From positions 310,001 to 374,000 of the forward strand of contig CAMPQE020000054.1 of the NCBI GenBank assembly GCA_946902985.2: a stretch of DNA of 64,000 bases, written 5' to 3'. The notes under the pieces were generated by a model. It was not told where the DNA came from. It made no database searches and saw only the letters and a program-made list of their open reading frames with translations. The stretch is from Meconema thalassinum (taxonomy: Eukaryota > Arthropoda > Insecta > Orthoptera > Tettigoniidae). The position numbers were made by a program, and so were the translations under genes. Positions 30,795-41,571 of this stretch are shown here, one piece after another (the first letter of the stretch is position 1; every line of letters starts with the position of its first letter).

Positions 30795-32155
30795 GACGTA
30801 CAATCCCGTATTTGCCCTGAATTACAAATGAGAATAAATACTAGACCGTTTCATAGAAAGCCGACGCACAGTGTGGCAAGAGTGCCTCAAAGGCGGCAAT
30901 AATTCTAATTTTACTTAATATGATTTCTAAGTTATTCATCATTATCAAGGGCATGTTTGTGTCTTACGAAAAGTGAATATACAGATCATTTGACATTTGT
31001 TTAGTAATATAATAGTTGTAAAACTTGGTACAAATTATAACTGTAGCAAAATAATTATTATGAAAATGCAGAAAGCAACTTAAATCACATGAATCATCAG
31101 AACAAGTGAAAGTACAATTGTCTCAATTACTATCATCTTCCTCATCATCATCGCGACTCCTGGGACTAATTGTGTATATGAATGGATTTTAATAAATCTA
31201 ATCCTTCTTTTGGCCTTGAAGGTTTATTTTTGTAAGTTTCCTCTTGCTGGTGATAAGTGGATCAGAACTCACCAAACAGTAATTTAAAATATCGGCATTT
31301 GTTTTCTGTCGATTACATTTTCTGGAACAAGTTTCCCGGGAATTTTTGAAGTCCTTATTACGTGCTTCCTATGCTTTCTCTGTTAACTGTTGTATAAGAA
31401 GCAATGTGGGCGATAATGTATAATGTATCAAATATTTATGCAATGTAGAGGACATGTTGCACCATGGGTATTTCTGAACGAAATATCTTGCTGTGCTATA
31501 GGCAAAAACTCTAAATTTTTCATGATTTCCAGAAGTTTTCTCCTTGTGATGAGCATTTTATTTGAGCTGGTACCTGAAATACTGTAAACCCAGGCAAGTT
31601 TTTATTTGACGCCCTCCGATTTTCATCTGTTATTGATTTTATTATCATTTAGAAAAAAGTTTCAAAACTAAACTGATCTACAATATGGAGGCCACAACCA
31701 CTGAAGAAATCAACACTCCCTCGGAACATACCTGTTGACCTTCTTTTATCTCAAGATGGTAAATATAAGCAGACGCTTAAAGAACGATCTTTCTGACTAA
31801 CAAATATTACAACTAAGAACATTCCTGAACACGAAAGTTCCCTGGCGAAACAATGAAATATTTCCGAAAACTCGACTTATGTTCACCGGAAACTAAGGGA
31901 TCACACGCAAGAAACACGTCTTGTCTGCTCTGCAATATCTCAACTACTGTGGGCTCCCCAAGCGAGACGCAGTGTGGTCAATGTCACAACGTGTTTCAAC
32001 ATAGTCGAACAAGTCTTCTAGTGTTTTGTTATACCAAAAATATCATACGACCAATTTCAGTTTTTGAATCAATGCCACATTTGAGGCACTCTTGCCCCTC
32101 TGTGCGACGGTGGGTTTCAAACCCAGTTGTCTTCAGAGCGGGGAAGTACCCTGTC
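30795..32155 (+). mobile_element. piggyBac-like relic
   Basis: TTAA at 30791-30794 precedes the left end (GACGTACAATCCCG). The right end, on the minus strand, reads GACAGGGTACTTCCCCG and is followed by TAAA, a probable decayed TTAA. A stronger internal inverted repeat pairs 30861-30893 with 32080-32109 (shared GGCAAGAGTGCCTCAAA). The outer-plus-inner repeat layout and TTAA target fit piggyBac. An open stretch at 31853-32158 carries a Cys-x2-Cys ... Cys-x2-Cys pattern like the C-terminal Cys-rich domain of piggyBac transposases. Most of the transposase is missing. Confidence 0.5.
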
Positions 32156-32927
32156 TAAATGGCCTGGATCTCGAAGTTTTGTGATATTTTAAATAAGATC
32201 AGCTCCTTTCCTCCAGCCATTTTTTATGATACCGACTACATTTATGATAGCTTTTGAAATAGGCAATGAGTTGGAGCGAAGCTATTGAAATGTAAGTCAA
32301 CGTCACTGCAGTCAGAACTGATCCAAGCATTCTTTTGTCTGGTGAACTCTACCGGTGATTCCTTAGGGAGATAGAAACACTGGCCCAGGTCCTTGAATCT
32401 TTTACAGTTTTGCAACGATCAAATCCCGGCACCAATAATTCATGTCCTGGATTGTTGTCAGAAGAAAGGTTATAACGTCCAAGAACAAGTCGGTATTATC
32501 ATATATCGCAGTTCAAGGTGGCTGGAGATGATTGCCTAAAAGATCAAGAAAGGTTTCCTAATAAATCCAACCAGGTGGTTTAAACACCACCTCGGCCAGC
32601 CTTAAGAAGGAAGCACATGATGTCTTACCGCATTACATTTCACCTTTGTGAAACGGAAAGTTTATTTCTAGAAAATTATTGCTGTATCGCAGTACCGCAG
32701 TAACTCTAATAACTGCTGTTGATATATAATGTAAATACAGTCGGCCTACTGCTTGCAGTGGAAGCATTATGTAGTGGCAAAATGTATGTTAAATAGTCTG
32801 CACAACCCTCTATTTAGTTGCGCTTACTGCAATTGGCTTACTCGGAGTATGTACAAATTTCACAGCCATAATCACAAATTCTACTGTGTTTTGTGAAAAT
32901 ATTCATGTAGAAATTGTTTATATGACC
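32156..32927. other. no recognised feature
   Basis: AT-rich sequence, no repeat or exon recognised. Confidence 0.4.
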
Positions 32928-33703
32928 TAAATATATAAAGCTCAAATACCACTCACTGACTGACTCATTCATTCATCACGAAATCTCAGAAACCTCCGAA
33001 AGGATTGGAATGAAATTTGGTATGCAGCTTCCTCAAGGGCCGCAAACGCCCATTAAGAAAGGATTTTTGGATATTCAGGGTCTAAAGGGGTGTTAAGGGG
33101 GTAGACCTGCATTTCATTGAATAGCAATATCTCCCGATTGGTTTCATTGGGGGATGTGATACTCGGCATATAAACTCATCATTAAAAATAAGAAGACACG
33201 TGTCTGAGGGTTTTTATGATGTGGTGTATATTATGAGGTGAAAGGGGTGAAAAGTGGGGGTTGAAGGAATCGTAACGGAGCGTGTATCTATTAAACGACA
33301 TAGGCGAGGAGTTTGAAACTCAGCGGGAAAATATCAGTATAAAATATGTAAATAGGTGTTTGACCGTTTTTTCATAAATCCAATTTAAGGGTCCCATGGG
33401 GAGGGGTGAAATTCTGTGGGGAAAAACAGGAAAGAAAGTGTTCTAAGTGATTGACTGATTGACTCACTCATCAAACTCAGGGGGAAAAACTGCTTAAAAT
33501 AAGTAATTAGCTGTTCGACAGTTTTTTTTTCATAAATCAAATTTAAGGGGCTCATGGGGAGGGGTGAAATTCTGAAACAAGTAAATTGAAAGAAAATGTC
33601 CTGACTCACTCACTCATCATCGCCCATCAAAAATGGAATGAAATTTGGTATGCAGCTTCCTCAAAGGCCGCAAACGCCCTCTGACCGTTTTTCATAAATT
33701 TCA
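32928..33703 (+). mobile_element. Helitron 5' part, truncated
   Basis: It starts with ATATATAAAGCTCAAATACC and continues CACTCACTGACTGACTCATT, as does the start at 33704. The two internal segments near 33370-33415 and 33528-33572 repeat each other (GGGGAGGGGTGAAATTCTG). It lacks a 3' hairpin because a second copy follows at once. Confidence 0.6.
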
Positions 33704-35155
33704 TCTATCTATTATATAAAGCTCGAATACCACTCACTGACTGACTCATTCATTCATCACGAAATCTCAGAAACCACCGAACGGATTGGAATGAAATTTG
33801 GTATGCAGCTTCCTCAGGGCCCTTGGGTGCTCGCTAAGAACGGTTTTTAAAAAATTCACTCGGGATCATGGTCAAACCGCGAAAACCGCGATTATTTGAA
33901 ACAATGCGGGCTGCACACATGGCCCCTACCAGTCTTTGCAGGCAGTCAGCTTACTTTCATAACGTGCACGTCATTGTTGTCTGCGCTCCCGACCTTTACC
34001 CACTCTCTCTGTTCAAACAGTACTTCTATGTAATTTCTGTTTGTACTTTATACTTTCACCATCACTTTATAATCATCATATTGCATTATATATTAGCCTT
34101 TAGTTGCAGTAACTGTAGAGTTCCTTTGTTTGTTGGATTAGGTACGGCGTATTCCATCATTTCTTGGTACTACATAGTTATAAAACAGAGTACAGGCAGC
34201 TGAGATGAGATTCCTGAGATGAGAAGTATGGTCCAGAAAACGAGGAGAGACAGAGTGAGAAATTAAGATATACGGAAAGAAGTGGGAGTACAGAAACTAA
34301 ATGACAAACTGGAGCAAAACAGATTGAGATGGTTTGGACATGTCAAACAGATGAATTAAGTAAGGCTACCAAGACGAGCACTGGAACGACAGATGACAGG
34401 GAACAGAGGTCGAGGAAGACCAAGAATGCGTCGGATGGACTCGGTGGAGAATAGCATTAGAAAACGGAACCTGGATTAGAACACCGTGTCGGAAGAGGAA
34501 TGGTGGAACGACAGAACAAAGTGGAGAGGAACCATATTTGCCCCCACCCAGTGTCAGCTGGAGAAGGTGAAATGAAGAAAAAGAAGAAGAATACATAGTT
34601 ATAATGAAAAGTAGGCTTTGGTAAAAGATAATTACCTCTACGAACGTTAATTTTGTTAAGCTAGGTCTGTTCCATTTATCAGGTATTTTTAAGTAGAGAT
34701 TTGTTTTATTACATTAGGAGAATATCCCTCAACGTCACAACAGCACTCAATCACCTTTGAAGAAGACCGTGTCTGCCGCTAACTTTTACAGCTTCGGAAT
34801 ATTTGAGCTTGAGGGTGATAAGTTTTATCTTAACTTATTTCGCAATCTTCTCAATCAGTTTCAGGTTGATATGTATGCAAAGATTGAGACAGAGAGACTA
34901 CTTTGTATTCGCATCAATCAGAAAAAGTTGAGAAGTTAGGAATATGTGCACCTGAAGGACGCAATGAGTAAAGCTGTCAGCCGTTTGTCCGATATTGGTA
35001 AATGGTCGTCTTTCCCCGTCGTATATTGCACCCGATTTCCAATTTCAACGCTCCATGTTGTCGTCATTATCTTCCTCTACAGGAAAAATGTATATAACTA
35101 ATACTATTACGGGATTCTAAATGATATTGCGGGCGAAGCCGTGGGTAACAGCTAG
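33704..35155 (+). mobile_element. Helitron, non-autonomous, with nested LINE
   Basis: The 5' end is TCTATCTATTATATAAAGCT after an A. The 3' end has the hairpin GCGGGCGAAGCCGTGG followed by GTAACAGCTAG and then T. This gives the CTAG end and A|T insertion point typical of Helitrons. No Rep/helicase is encoded. The LINE piece at 34184-34591 interrupts it. Confidence 0.75.
34184..34591 (+). mobile_element. LINE 3' fragment nested in Helitron
   Basis: It is flanked by a perfect 13-bp duplication TACATAGTTATAA (34171-34183 and 34592-34604). The translation, with several stops, resembles the end of an RTE-like ORF2: Glu-Met-Arg-Phe-Leu-Arg, then Arg-Arg-Asp-Arg-Val-Arg-Asn, then Leu-Arg-Trp-Phe-Gly-His-Val, then Arg-Gly-Arg-Pro-Arg. 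It ends with a GAA-rich tail. Confidence 0.85.
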
Positions 35156-35467
35156 TATGACATAAATTGAGTGATTTCTACGTTCATTCTTAAAAGCTGT
35201 CAGGTAGAACTGTTGAGGGCCAAGACACTTGTAAGTGACCTGTGAGACTGAAATGGGACAAGAGGTTGGATTAGCCCCTTATAGTCTTACTGCTGGAAAT
35301 TGCTTATTACATATTATTTATTCAGCCCTTAAACCTGTTATGTCCTTTATGGCACTGTGCACCACATTTTCTATCACACTTAGATGCACTAGACCTATAA
35401 AAGAAGGATGGTTTTCTTAACATAAGGCTTGTATAATGCAGTAAGATACGCTGGAGAATAAGAAAGT

Positions 35468-35512
35468 AGGGGCAGATGACCTCGGTGTTCCGCCCTTTAA
35501 AGCCTCAATAAC
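35468..35512 (+). repeat. LINE-type 3' tail, degenerate copy
   Basis: GGGGCAGATGACCTCGGTGT then TCCGCCCTTTAAAGC resembles the shared tail motif. Confidence 0.5.
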
Positions 35513-35666
35513 TTGCTAACTAAAGCAAGAAAGGAATTTCAGTCAGTGGAATAACTAATATATCCTCATATCCTCACTTCAAGTTGAGCTGTGCTGTAAA
35601 GTTACATTATGTGTAGAAGTGTAAGACAATACCTCATAAATTAATGTTTCAATTTTTTTTTGCTAG

Positions 35667-35725
35667 ATTATAAAAGAAGAAACCCATGATGACGAGAGGG
35701 ATGCAAGTAGAAATCATGCAAATGA
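35667..35725 (+). CDS. candidate exon 4 of the zinc-finger-type regulator
   Basis: A long T-run and acceptor TTTTTTGCTAG end at 35666, and the donor GTAAGT starts at 35726. The exon is 59 nt and reads Ile-Ile-Lys-Glu-Glu-Thr-His-Asp-Asp-Glu-Arg in the frame left open by exon 3. It carries another Ile-Lys-x-Glu motif and ends in phase 2. It fits as the last acidic exon before a finger exon, but that exon is not seen downstream in this window. It is short, so chance is possible. Confidence 0.45.
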
Positions 35726-36582
35726 GTAAGTAGACAGCGAAATAAGGAAAAATATTGTATTTGTGAAATCAAATTTAAAAAAAGTTGGCTTGAATAAGTT
35801 ATCAACATTTTATATTTGTCATTGAACACATTTTGACCTTATTCAGCGTGGTATAGGATAAGTAACTGTTCACAGAATATAATTTCAAAACACCAGATCT
35901 GTTACACTCATTTTGTTAATAAAGCATGAAGAAGAGTCTTGAAAAAACGCGTAGAATTGAAGAGATGCCTGTCTGAATATATATATGTTGAATATGTTAG
36001 GTTATAGAAATGATTATTGATGTGTATTTGCCAGGTATTGTAGAGAGATACTTTGGAAATTTGTGTGAGGAATATTATGAAATGTTGAGAAATGTATCGG
36101 TTGTGTGGTTCCCTACATTTAGGTCGTTTGGAGAAAATATCAAATTTGTCGAAATACCAATCTAGGCTGTTTTGAAGCTTCGCAATGCATGACACGAAAC
36201 TCGCGACTTAAGATTTGGCTCAGTTCAGTGAAATGGTGTAGCTTTGAATAAATAAGCTTTGCAATGCAAGAAACAAAGTACTGGACCTAAAATTAGCCAA
36301 GTTTGGTCAGACGGTATAGATTTCCATAAATAACAAACAAATGGGCCCGAAAATCTCGTTTTAAAACCCTAGAACCACCCTGTTAGAAATATTTTGATGT
36401 TGCAGTAGGGGTCCAGAGATGCTGGGAATTGAGGTGTAACTGTAAGAATATTTAAATGAGTCTATTGTTGGCTGTCAATGCGGGCTGAATCACGTCGCTC
36501 CTACCCGTGTTCTGGTGCAGAATTTTGAAAATTGTTACCTCTTACGCTGCTTAAAAATTGCAGTCACGGGGAGTAATAAGTG
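35726..36582. other. no recognised feature
   Basis: AT-rich intron-like DNA with no zinc-finger exon. Confidence 0.4.
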
Positions 36583-36620
36583 CCAAATGATTTCTTAGGC
36601 CCCTTAAAACAGTTATCATG
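36583..36620 (+). repeat. LINE-type 3' tail, degenerate copy
   Basis: GATTTCTTAGGCCCCTTAAA followed by ACAGTTATCATG is the end of the shared tail motif. Confidence 0.5.
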
Positions 36621-36875
36621 AAAATATTAGGCTTCTGTATAAGTGCGACGTTTTTGGCGCAGTACATTGAGGTTATCAGATGCAATAAGTGTTCGTGCTT
36701 TCAAATTTTCTTTGATGTACTCCGATTATTTTCCTATGGTACTATGCGGCAAAGGACGAGACCACTGCCCTCTACTTTTCCAACAGCCAATGCTAATAGG
36801 CAGTGCCTTTTATTTCACTTACTCCTCTTTGTAATTTTTACAATTTGTACTAAATGTCATGTGTCAGTACTGTAG

Positions 36876-37703
36876 TTAGTAAATACCTGTTTCCCTGTTC
36901 ATTGTTATTGTTATTGTTTCCCAAGCTTTTAATGTATTTGCATCCAATCTTGCAGAAATGAGGTGAACTAGAAATAAATCCCAGTGATTTACAGGTTGGT
37001 TTAAATTGGACACTGCTCTGACGTGTAGTTCTGAAGTGTCAATCAACTTACGAAGTGATAAACTGTCATCTGCTTGCACGTTAGGTAACTCGAATAAGCT
37101 TTGTATATGGCGTTGAATAGATAAACGAATGTTCCCATATCTATCCTTAAGAAGATTCAGAGCAACTTCATAATTATCACTGGTCAAAGAAAGTGCTTGA
37201 ATCAGGTTAAGTGCGTTGCCTTGAACAGCCAGACGCAAGTAGTGAAATTTTTGAATTACTGGTATAGATGTATTCTCATGTACTAAAGAAGTGAATAATT
37301 CAAAAAATGGCTCCCATTCTATGTCCTTACCAGTGAATTTGGGTATTTCTAATTTGGGTAATATAATGCGTGAAGAAGATGTAGAAGATGTTGCAGAAGT
37401 TTGATCTTCTTGTTTTTCTTTTAAAGTTAAAGCCCTAATAAGCTGTTTAGCTTCAGCAAATCCCTGATAGTATAATTTTTCAACTTCCAACCTATCACTT
37501 TGCTGGTCCGGATGCTGAGTTTCTTTACTGCATTGTATCTCATCATATTTCTCAAAGGCTTGTTCATAATTCTTAAGCCTCTGCGAAATTATGTCAAGAT
37601 TACGCTCTTGGGGTTCAAGCTCCGTTAAGAAAGTACGAAACCGTGTGAGCTTGCCCTTACAAGAGGCTCTGGCGTTGCTGAGTTTTTCATCAAGGTTAGG
37701 CAT
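36876..37703 (-). pseudogene. BEL/Pao retrotransposon gag, 3'-truncated
   Basis: 275 codons from a Met at 37703. The N-terminal part is helical and charged. From about residue 110 the sequence reads Leu-Pro-Lys-Leu-Glu-Ile-Pro-Lys-Phe-Thr-Gly, then Trp-Glu-Pro-Phe-Phe-Glu-Leu-Phe, then a Leu-Arg-Leu-Ala-Val-Gln-Gly-Asn-Ala segment. This is the signature order of the gag domain DUF1759 in BEL/Pao elements. The open frame ends at 36876 where similarity to the family stops, so the zinc knuckles and all of pol are lost. A primer-binding-site candidate lies 260 bp upstream. The reading frame is free of stops, so the truncation may be a recent rearrangement. Confidence 0.8.
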
Positions 37704-37961
37704 GTTAAAAGTTGTTTATTACTCACGTCAATATTGTGACTTCGAGTACTGGAAGCCAGAGGACGACAGCTTGCTAGGTAGTAAGGTTTAGTCTGATGCG
37801 GAAGAAACCGGCTTAGCTTACGTTTCTCTCCTCCTCTGCTGAACATGCGCCTCAGGCTGAAACTTACAATGTGAATTAGTGTTGAAACACAACAAACAAA
37901 AATTGTTAATGTGAAATCCAAGATATGAAACTTGTAACATTCCCAGGGTGCAACAGATATG

Positions 37962-37981
37962 TTTCCCGGGTTTCGGCACCA
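37962..37981 (-). other. primer-binding-site candidate
   Basis: The minus strand reads TGGTGCCGAAACCCGGGAAA, complementary to a CCA-ended tRNA 3' terminus. It lies between the gag start and a putative LTR end, as expected for a BEL/Pao element. I did not identify the tRNA. Confidence 0.5.
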
Positions 37982-39150
37982 AAAATATGGAGAAAACGTT
38001 CTGCCCTAAAACTTCCCCATACGGGAGAACGCATCAGGCGAGAGCCTGGACAAAATAACTACTGTGGTCAAGAAAATTAGACTGAAGCGGTGCGGGGTAG
38101 TGGGCATGAAATACATCACTAGAAAACCAATGTAGGTAGAAATACATTAACAATTTTTATTTCTAATAATAAATTTATAACCAATAAACAAATTGCACTT
38201 AAGTGCTTATCACAGAAATGAATAATTATAAATGGAACAAAGTGTGAGGGCCTGATGACAGAAACCCAGACTAAGGAAATGCCAATGAAACAAGCTTGCT
38301 TAATTCGGGAGAAGTTGAGCTTAACATAAAAAGTGCACCTTATAAAAAAGAACCATAAAACTGATTAAGAGTGTAAGATAACTAGTATGATTTAAATTCT
38401 TCATAAAATTGAACTTATCTTCTCAAAGGGTTGAAGAGCCAGCTCCTTAAAAGTTCCAGCTAACATAAGCGTTGATTGAGAAGTCCTCACAGTTTCTTCT
38501 GAAGGAGGCGTACATGGCCTAGAGATATGTACACAATTGATAAAAAGGTCAACTCTCTTTTCTTCTCTTGCGAAGGGATGACACTTATAGCTTCCAAGTG
38601 ATGATCCAGTAGCGTTTTGAAAATTCGTTGGCGGCCGAAAGGACTGCAGCTATTTCGAAAGACGAATCAAAGTATCCCATCTAAGGTGCGGCTTGAAGAG
38701 TACAACAGCTGGCAATTATTCTTGCCATCTTGAGCAATACGTCATGGTGCAGATCTCGTGACGTAACTGCTAGGTAGCGTAGAGACTGGCGATGGTGTCA
38801 TGAGATGCAGTAGCGGTGACCAGCAGGTTGAAGTGATCAGAAGTGATGATTGATCAGAAGTGATGAAGAACGCCAGCAAGTGGCGTCTTAAATAGCGATC
38901 ATGGAACAATCTCGAAGCTGGAGATTGCCCGACCAGACAAAGACCTGCCATTGGTCGAACGAAAGTCAGGGTGACGTCAGTCGACACTGCTCAGCAGACA
39001 TCAGATCAACCAGTAGATGCCCTGTATGTCGGGAGTGTGGAGGCTTGAGGTACCGAGCGACTGGAACACTCAAGGTGAGAACTATAATATCTATGAATAG
39101 GTGATTGATAACAAGATTATGCATATGGTTTAAGCAATTAATACATTTAC
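37982..39150 (-). other. probable 5' LTR region of the BEL/Pao element
   Basis: By position this should hold the 5' LTR, but I could not see a second LTR copy or define its outer edge. A 17-bp direct repeat (TGATCAGAAGTGATGA) lies at 38835-38865. The rest has no recognised motif. Confidence 0.3.
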
Positions 39151-41227
39151 AAAGAAATAATTACCATTCGGGGATCTCGGTAACAAGAAACAAATTTGAC
39201 CGACAAATGGGCCAAGCTAAACATTGAAAGTATCACGAAAAGTGATCATAGCCTATATCAATGCTGTAGTAATTGTATATATGACGTTGTACTTCAGTAG
39301 CTTGTAGTAATGTTCTTTATGTATAGCTGTACTATTTGCGTTTAAAATAAACTGCTTATTAGAGTTGCAGTTATTCGAAGTCTCTTATGTTATATTCTGC
39401 AGCATAATATTTCACGGGAGCTCTACCTCTAGTTGGCTGCTAACGATGGATCTCCTCCGGTCAAACTCTCTATCTCCCTTCGGTGACAAATATAGTCAAT
39501 CTTTTGTAGAAGTGTATATCCGGAGACGTCTTACATCGACCAAACAATAATGAAGAGTGATCCTTCTTCCTCGCTCGCTGTGGTCTTCTGGTCTGTTCTC
39601 GCGCTAAAATGGCGTTGCTAGCCTCACTCCTGTTCGTAATATCAGTATTATGCTAACATCTTCTATATCGGCGATTAATCTTAAATTTCGTTTCGACAGA
39701 AAAAAATATCTTCTTATTCTCTATCTTCTGATGTATGATAATTGTTTATAATGATCATTTCAAATTACAATGATAATTTATTCTTTCAGACGTATAAACA
39801 ATTTCATTGTTATTTGCGGTCAAAAGGTGACTTGGGCCGTCTATTTCCCTCTCTCTCATACGGTCACGTGTCTATCTCAAGTCTCTTGCAGTCGCGAGTT
39901 CGCTGCATAGAACCGGTTTCTGACCGTCAAAACTGAGCAATGGTCATATTCCTGTAAGTCCTCTTCCCTTGGTTAAAATAATCTCGACAAGAAAGTATCC
40001 TTTCTGGCTTCAAATAAAGGCTTTTATATTCTGTCATAACTCAACAAATGTTCTCTTATACACAACAGAATGCTAGTGTCTGAGAAAAGTGACTCATATT
40101 GTGACTTCAAATGCATGCGTAAACTTGTCACGCGTCACAGTTCAAATCTTGCATGATGCAATTCTATTGACTTTCATAAATTCGAGTTCAGTACCAGCGA
40201 TACACCATGGCTCTCAGTAGCTATGGAGGCTAAATCAAGCATTGCTGAAGTAACTTCAGGAAATATGTTAGGTAGAATGTTCGAATCCCGAGCTAGTAGA
40301 TATTTTTTTATTATGTCGTTTATAGTGGATTTAGTATAAGTGCATATCCACCTGTTCCAACGAGTGATTTTTATTTGGTCCTGAAACGGACCTTTTTTAT
40401 CTGATGCTACGTAGTGAGGTTGGACGTCGACATAACGATCTGTAGAACGAATGCAAGGCACTCTGTATATTCAGGATAGAAAATATTCGAAATGTTATCC
40501 ACCTCGCTTTAAATGGATAATGAGACTCACTCAGGCCGCCGCACGTGTCAAGTCTGAGCCCTCTGTAACACCGGGCTGTAAACCATTCCTCATTCTTACG
40601 CTGTGCCATATCAAAGCCCTCTGTAACCCCGAGTTAAAACACAGCCCGTATTCTTACGTTTTACAAATATTAAATAGTATTAATTGATCCACTTGAGAAA
40701 TACCGTAGTGTAGAGTTCATTAGACTGGTAACATGACTTTTCTCACTAAATATACGCTGAGAGAAACTGACGTTAGTAGAAAAGAAGCTAACAACTGAAT
40801 GAGCCTGCTGAATTAATTTTCAGGTTGGACTACTTTTATACAAACAAAATGAAGTGTGTTAATATGCTTATGGAATTGATTTTCAAATATTTATCATCTA
40901 CTTGAGACCAACTTAAATCATCCTGGAAGTGGTTTTCCGTGGCATCCGTCTTCTACTCCTGATAATATGCCGCGAGAATATCACACGATTCGTAATTCTC
41001 ATTACTCCATGACAAAATGTTGTTTCCACTACTTATAATGCTCAGGTGAATAGCGCATGCGATCGAGCTGGCGGTGGCTGCACATTTTAATGCCATCACA
41101 ACAAGAGAAAAGAACATATGACTGTCGACTAAGGAAAGGATTCGAACCCATAAGAACGTTTTAGATTAAAAGAAGTCAAGTGTCCAGCGCAAAAAGTTGT
41201 CACTTTCTATCTTTGCGTAGTGCGTAA
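39151..41227. other. no recognised feature
   Basis: AT-rich with no exon, RNA gene or repeat end that I can support. Confidence 0.4.
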
Positions 41228-41305
41228 GCATCCGTGGCTGAAATGGTAACGCGCTGGACTGAGGATGGAAAGACTTGGGGTTCGATACCTGTTAGGGGGA
41301 GAGGT
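41228..41305 (+). repeat. tRNA-like sequence or SINE head
   Basis: CGTGGCTGAAATGGTAACGC has an A-box-like pattern and GGGGTTCGATACC is a near box B, at tRNA spacing. The stems do not close well, so I prefer a SINE head or tRNA pseudogene over a working tRNA. Confidence 0.45.
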
Positions 41306-41550
41306 TAATAATTTTATTTTCGTTGCGTGCTTTCGTCTGTGTCGACCGCTTTACCAATGTCTTACGACAGAAATGATAGAAGATGTCTCAGTTACCATAA
41401 TTATTGAGGATGGAACACTAGTAATATTGCGAGTAGATTTATTTTCAGGCTGGATCCCATGAACGTTACACATATTGTTCGAATCTGAAAATAATACCAA
41501 GGAAATTTCTCGGCAATACATATCCTGGCAATCCAAATCTCCTTCGATAT

Positions 41551-41571
41551 GTTGTTGTTGTTGTTGTTGTT
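41551..41571. repeat. (TTG)n microsatellite
   Basis: Seven uninterrupted TTG units. Confidence 0.9.

Noticed and set aside
36876..36962. Overlap of BEL gag end with a plus-strand frame at 36618-36875 as paired genes
   Set aside because: The plus-strand frame has no motif and simply reads through AT-rich DNA.
41228..41305. Functional tRNA gene
   Set aside because: Box A and box B are present but the acceptor and anticodon stems do not close, so a SINE head or pseudogene is more likely.
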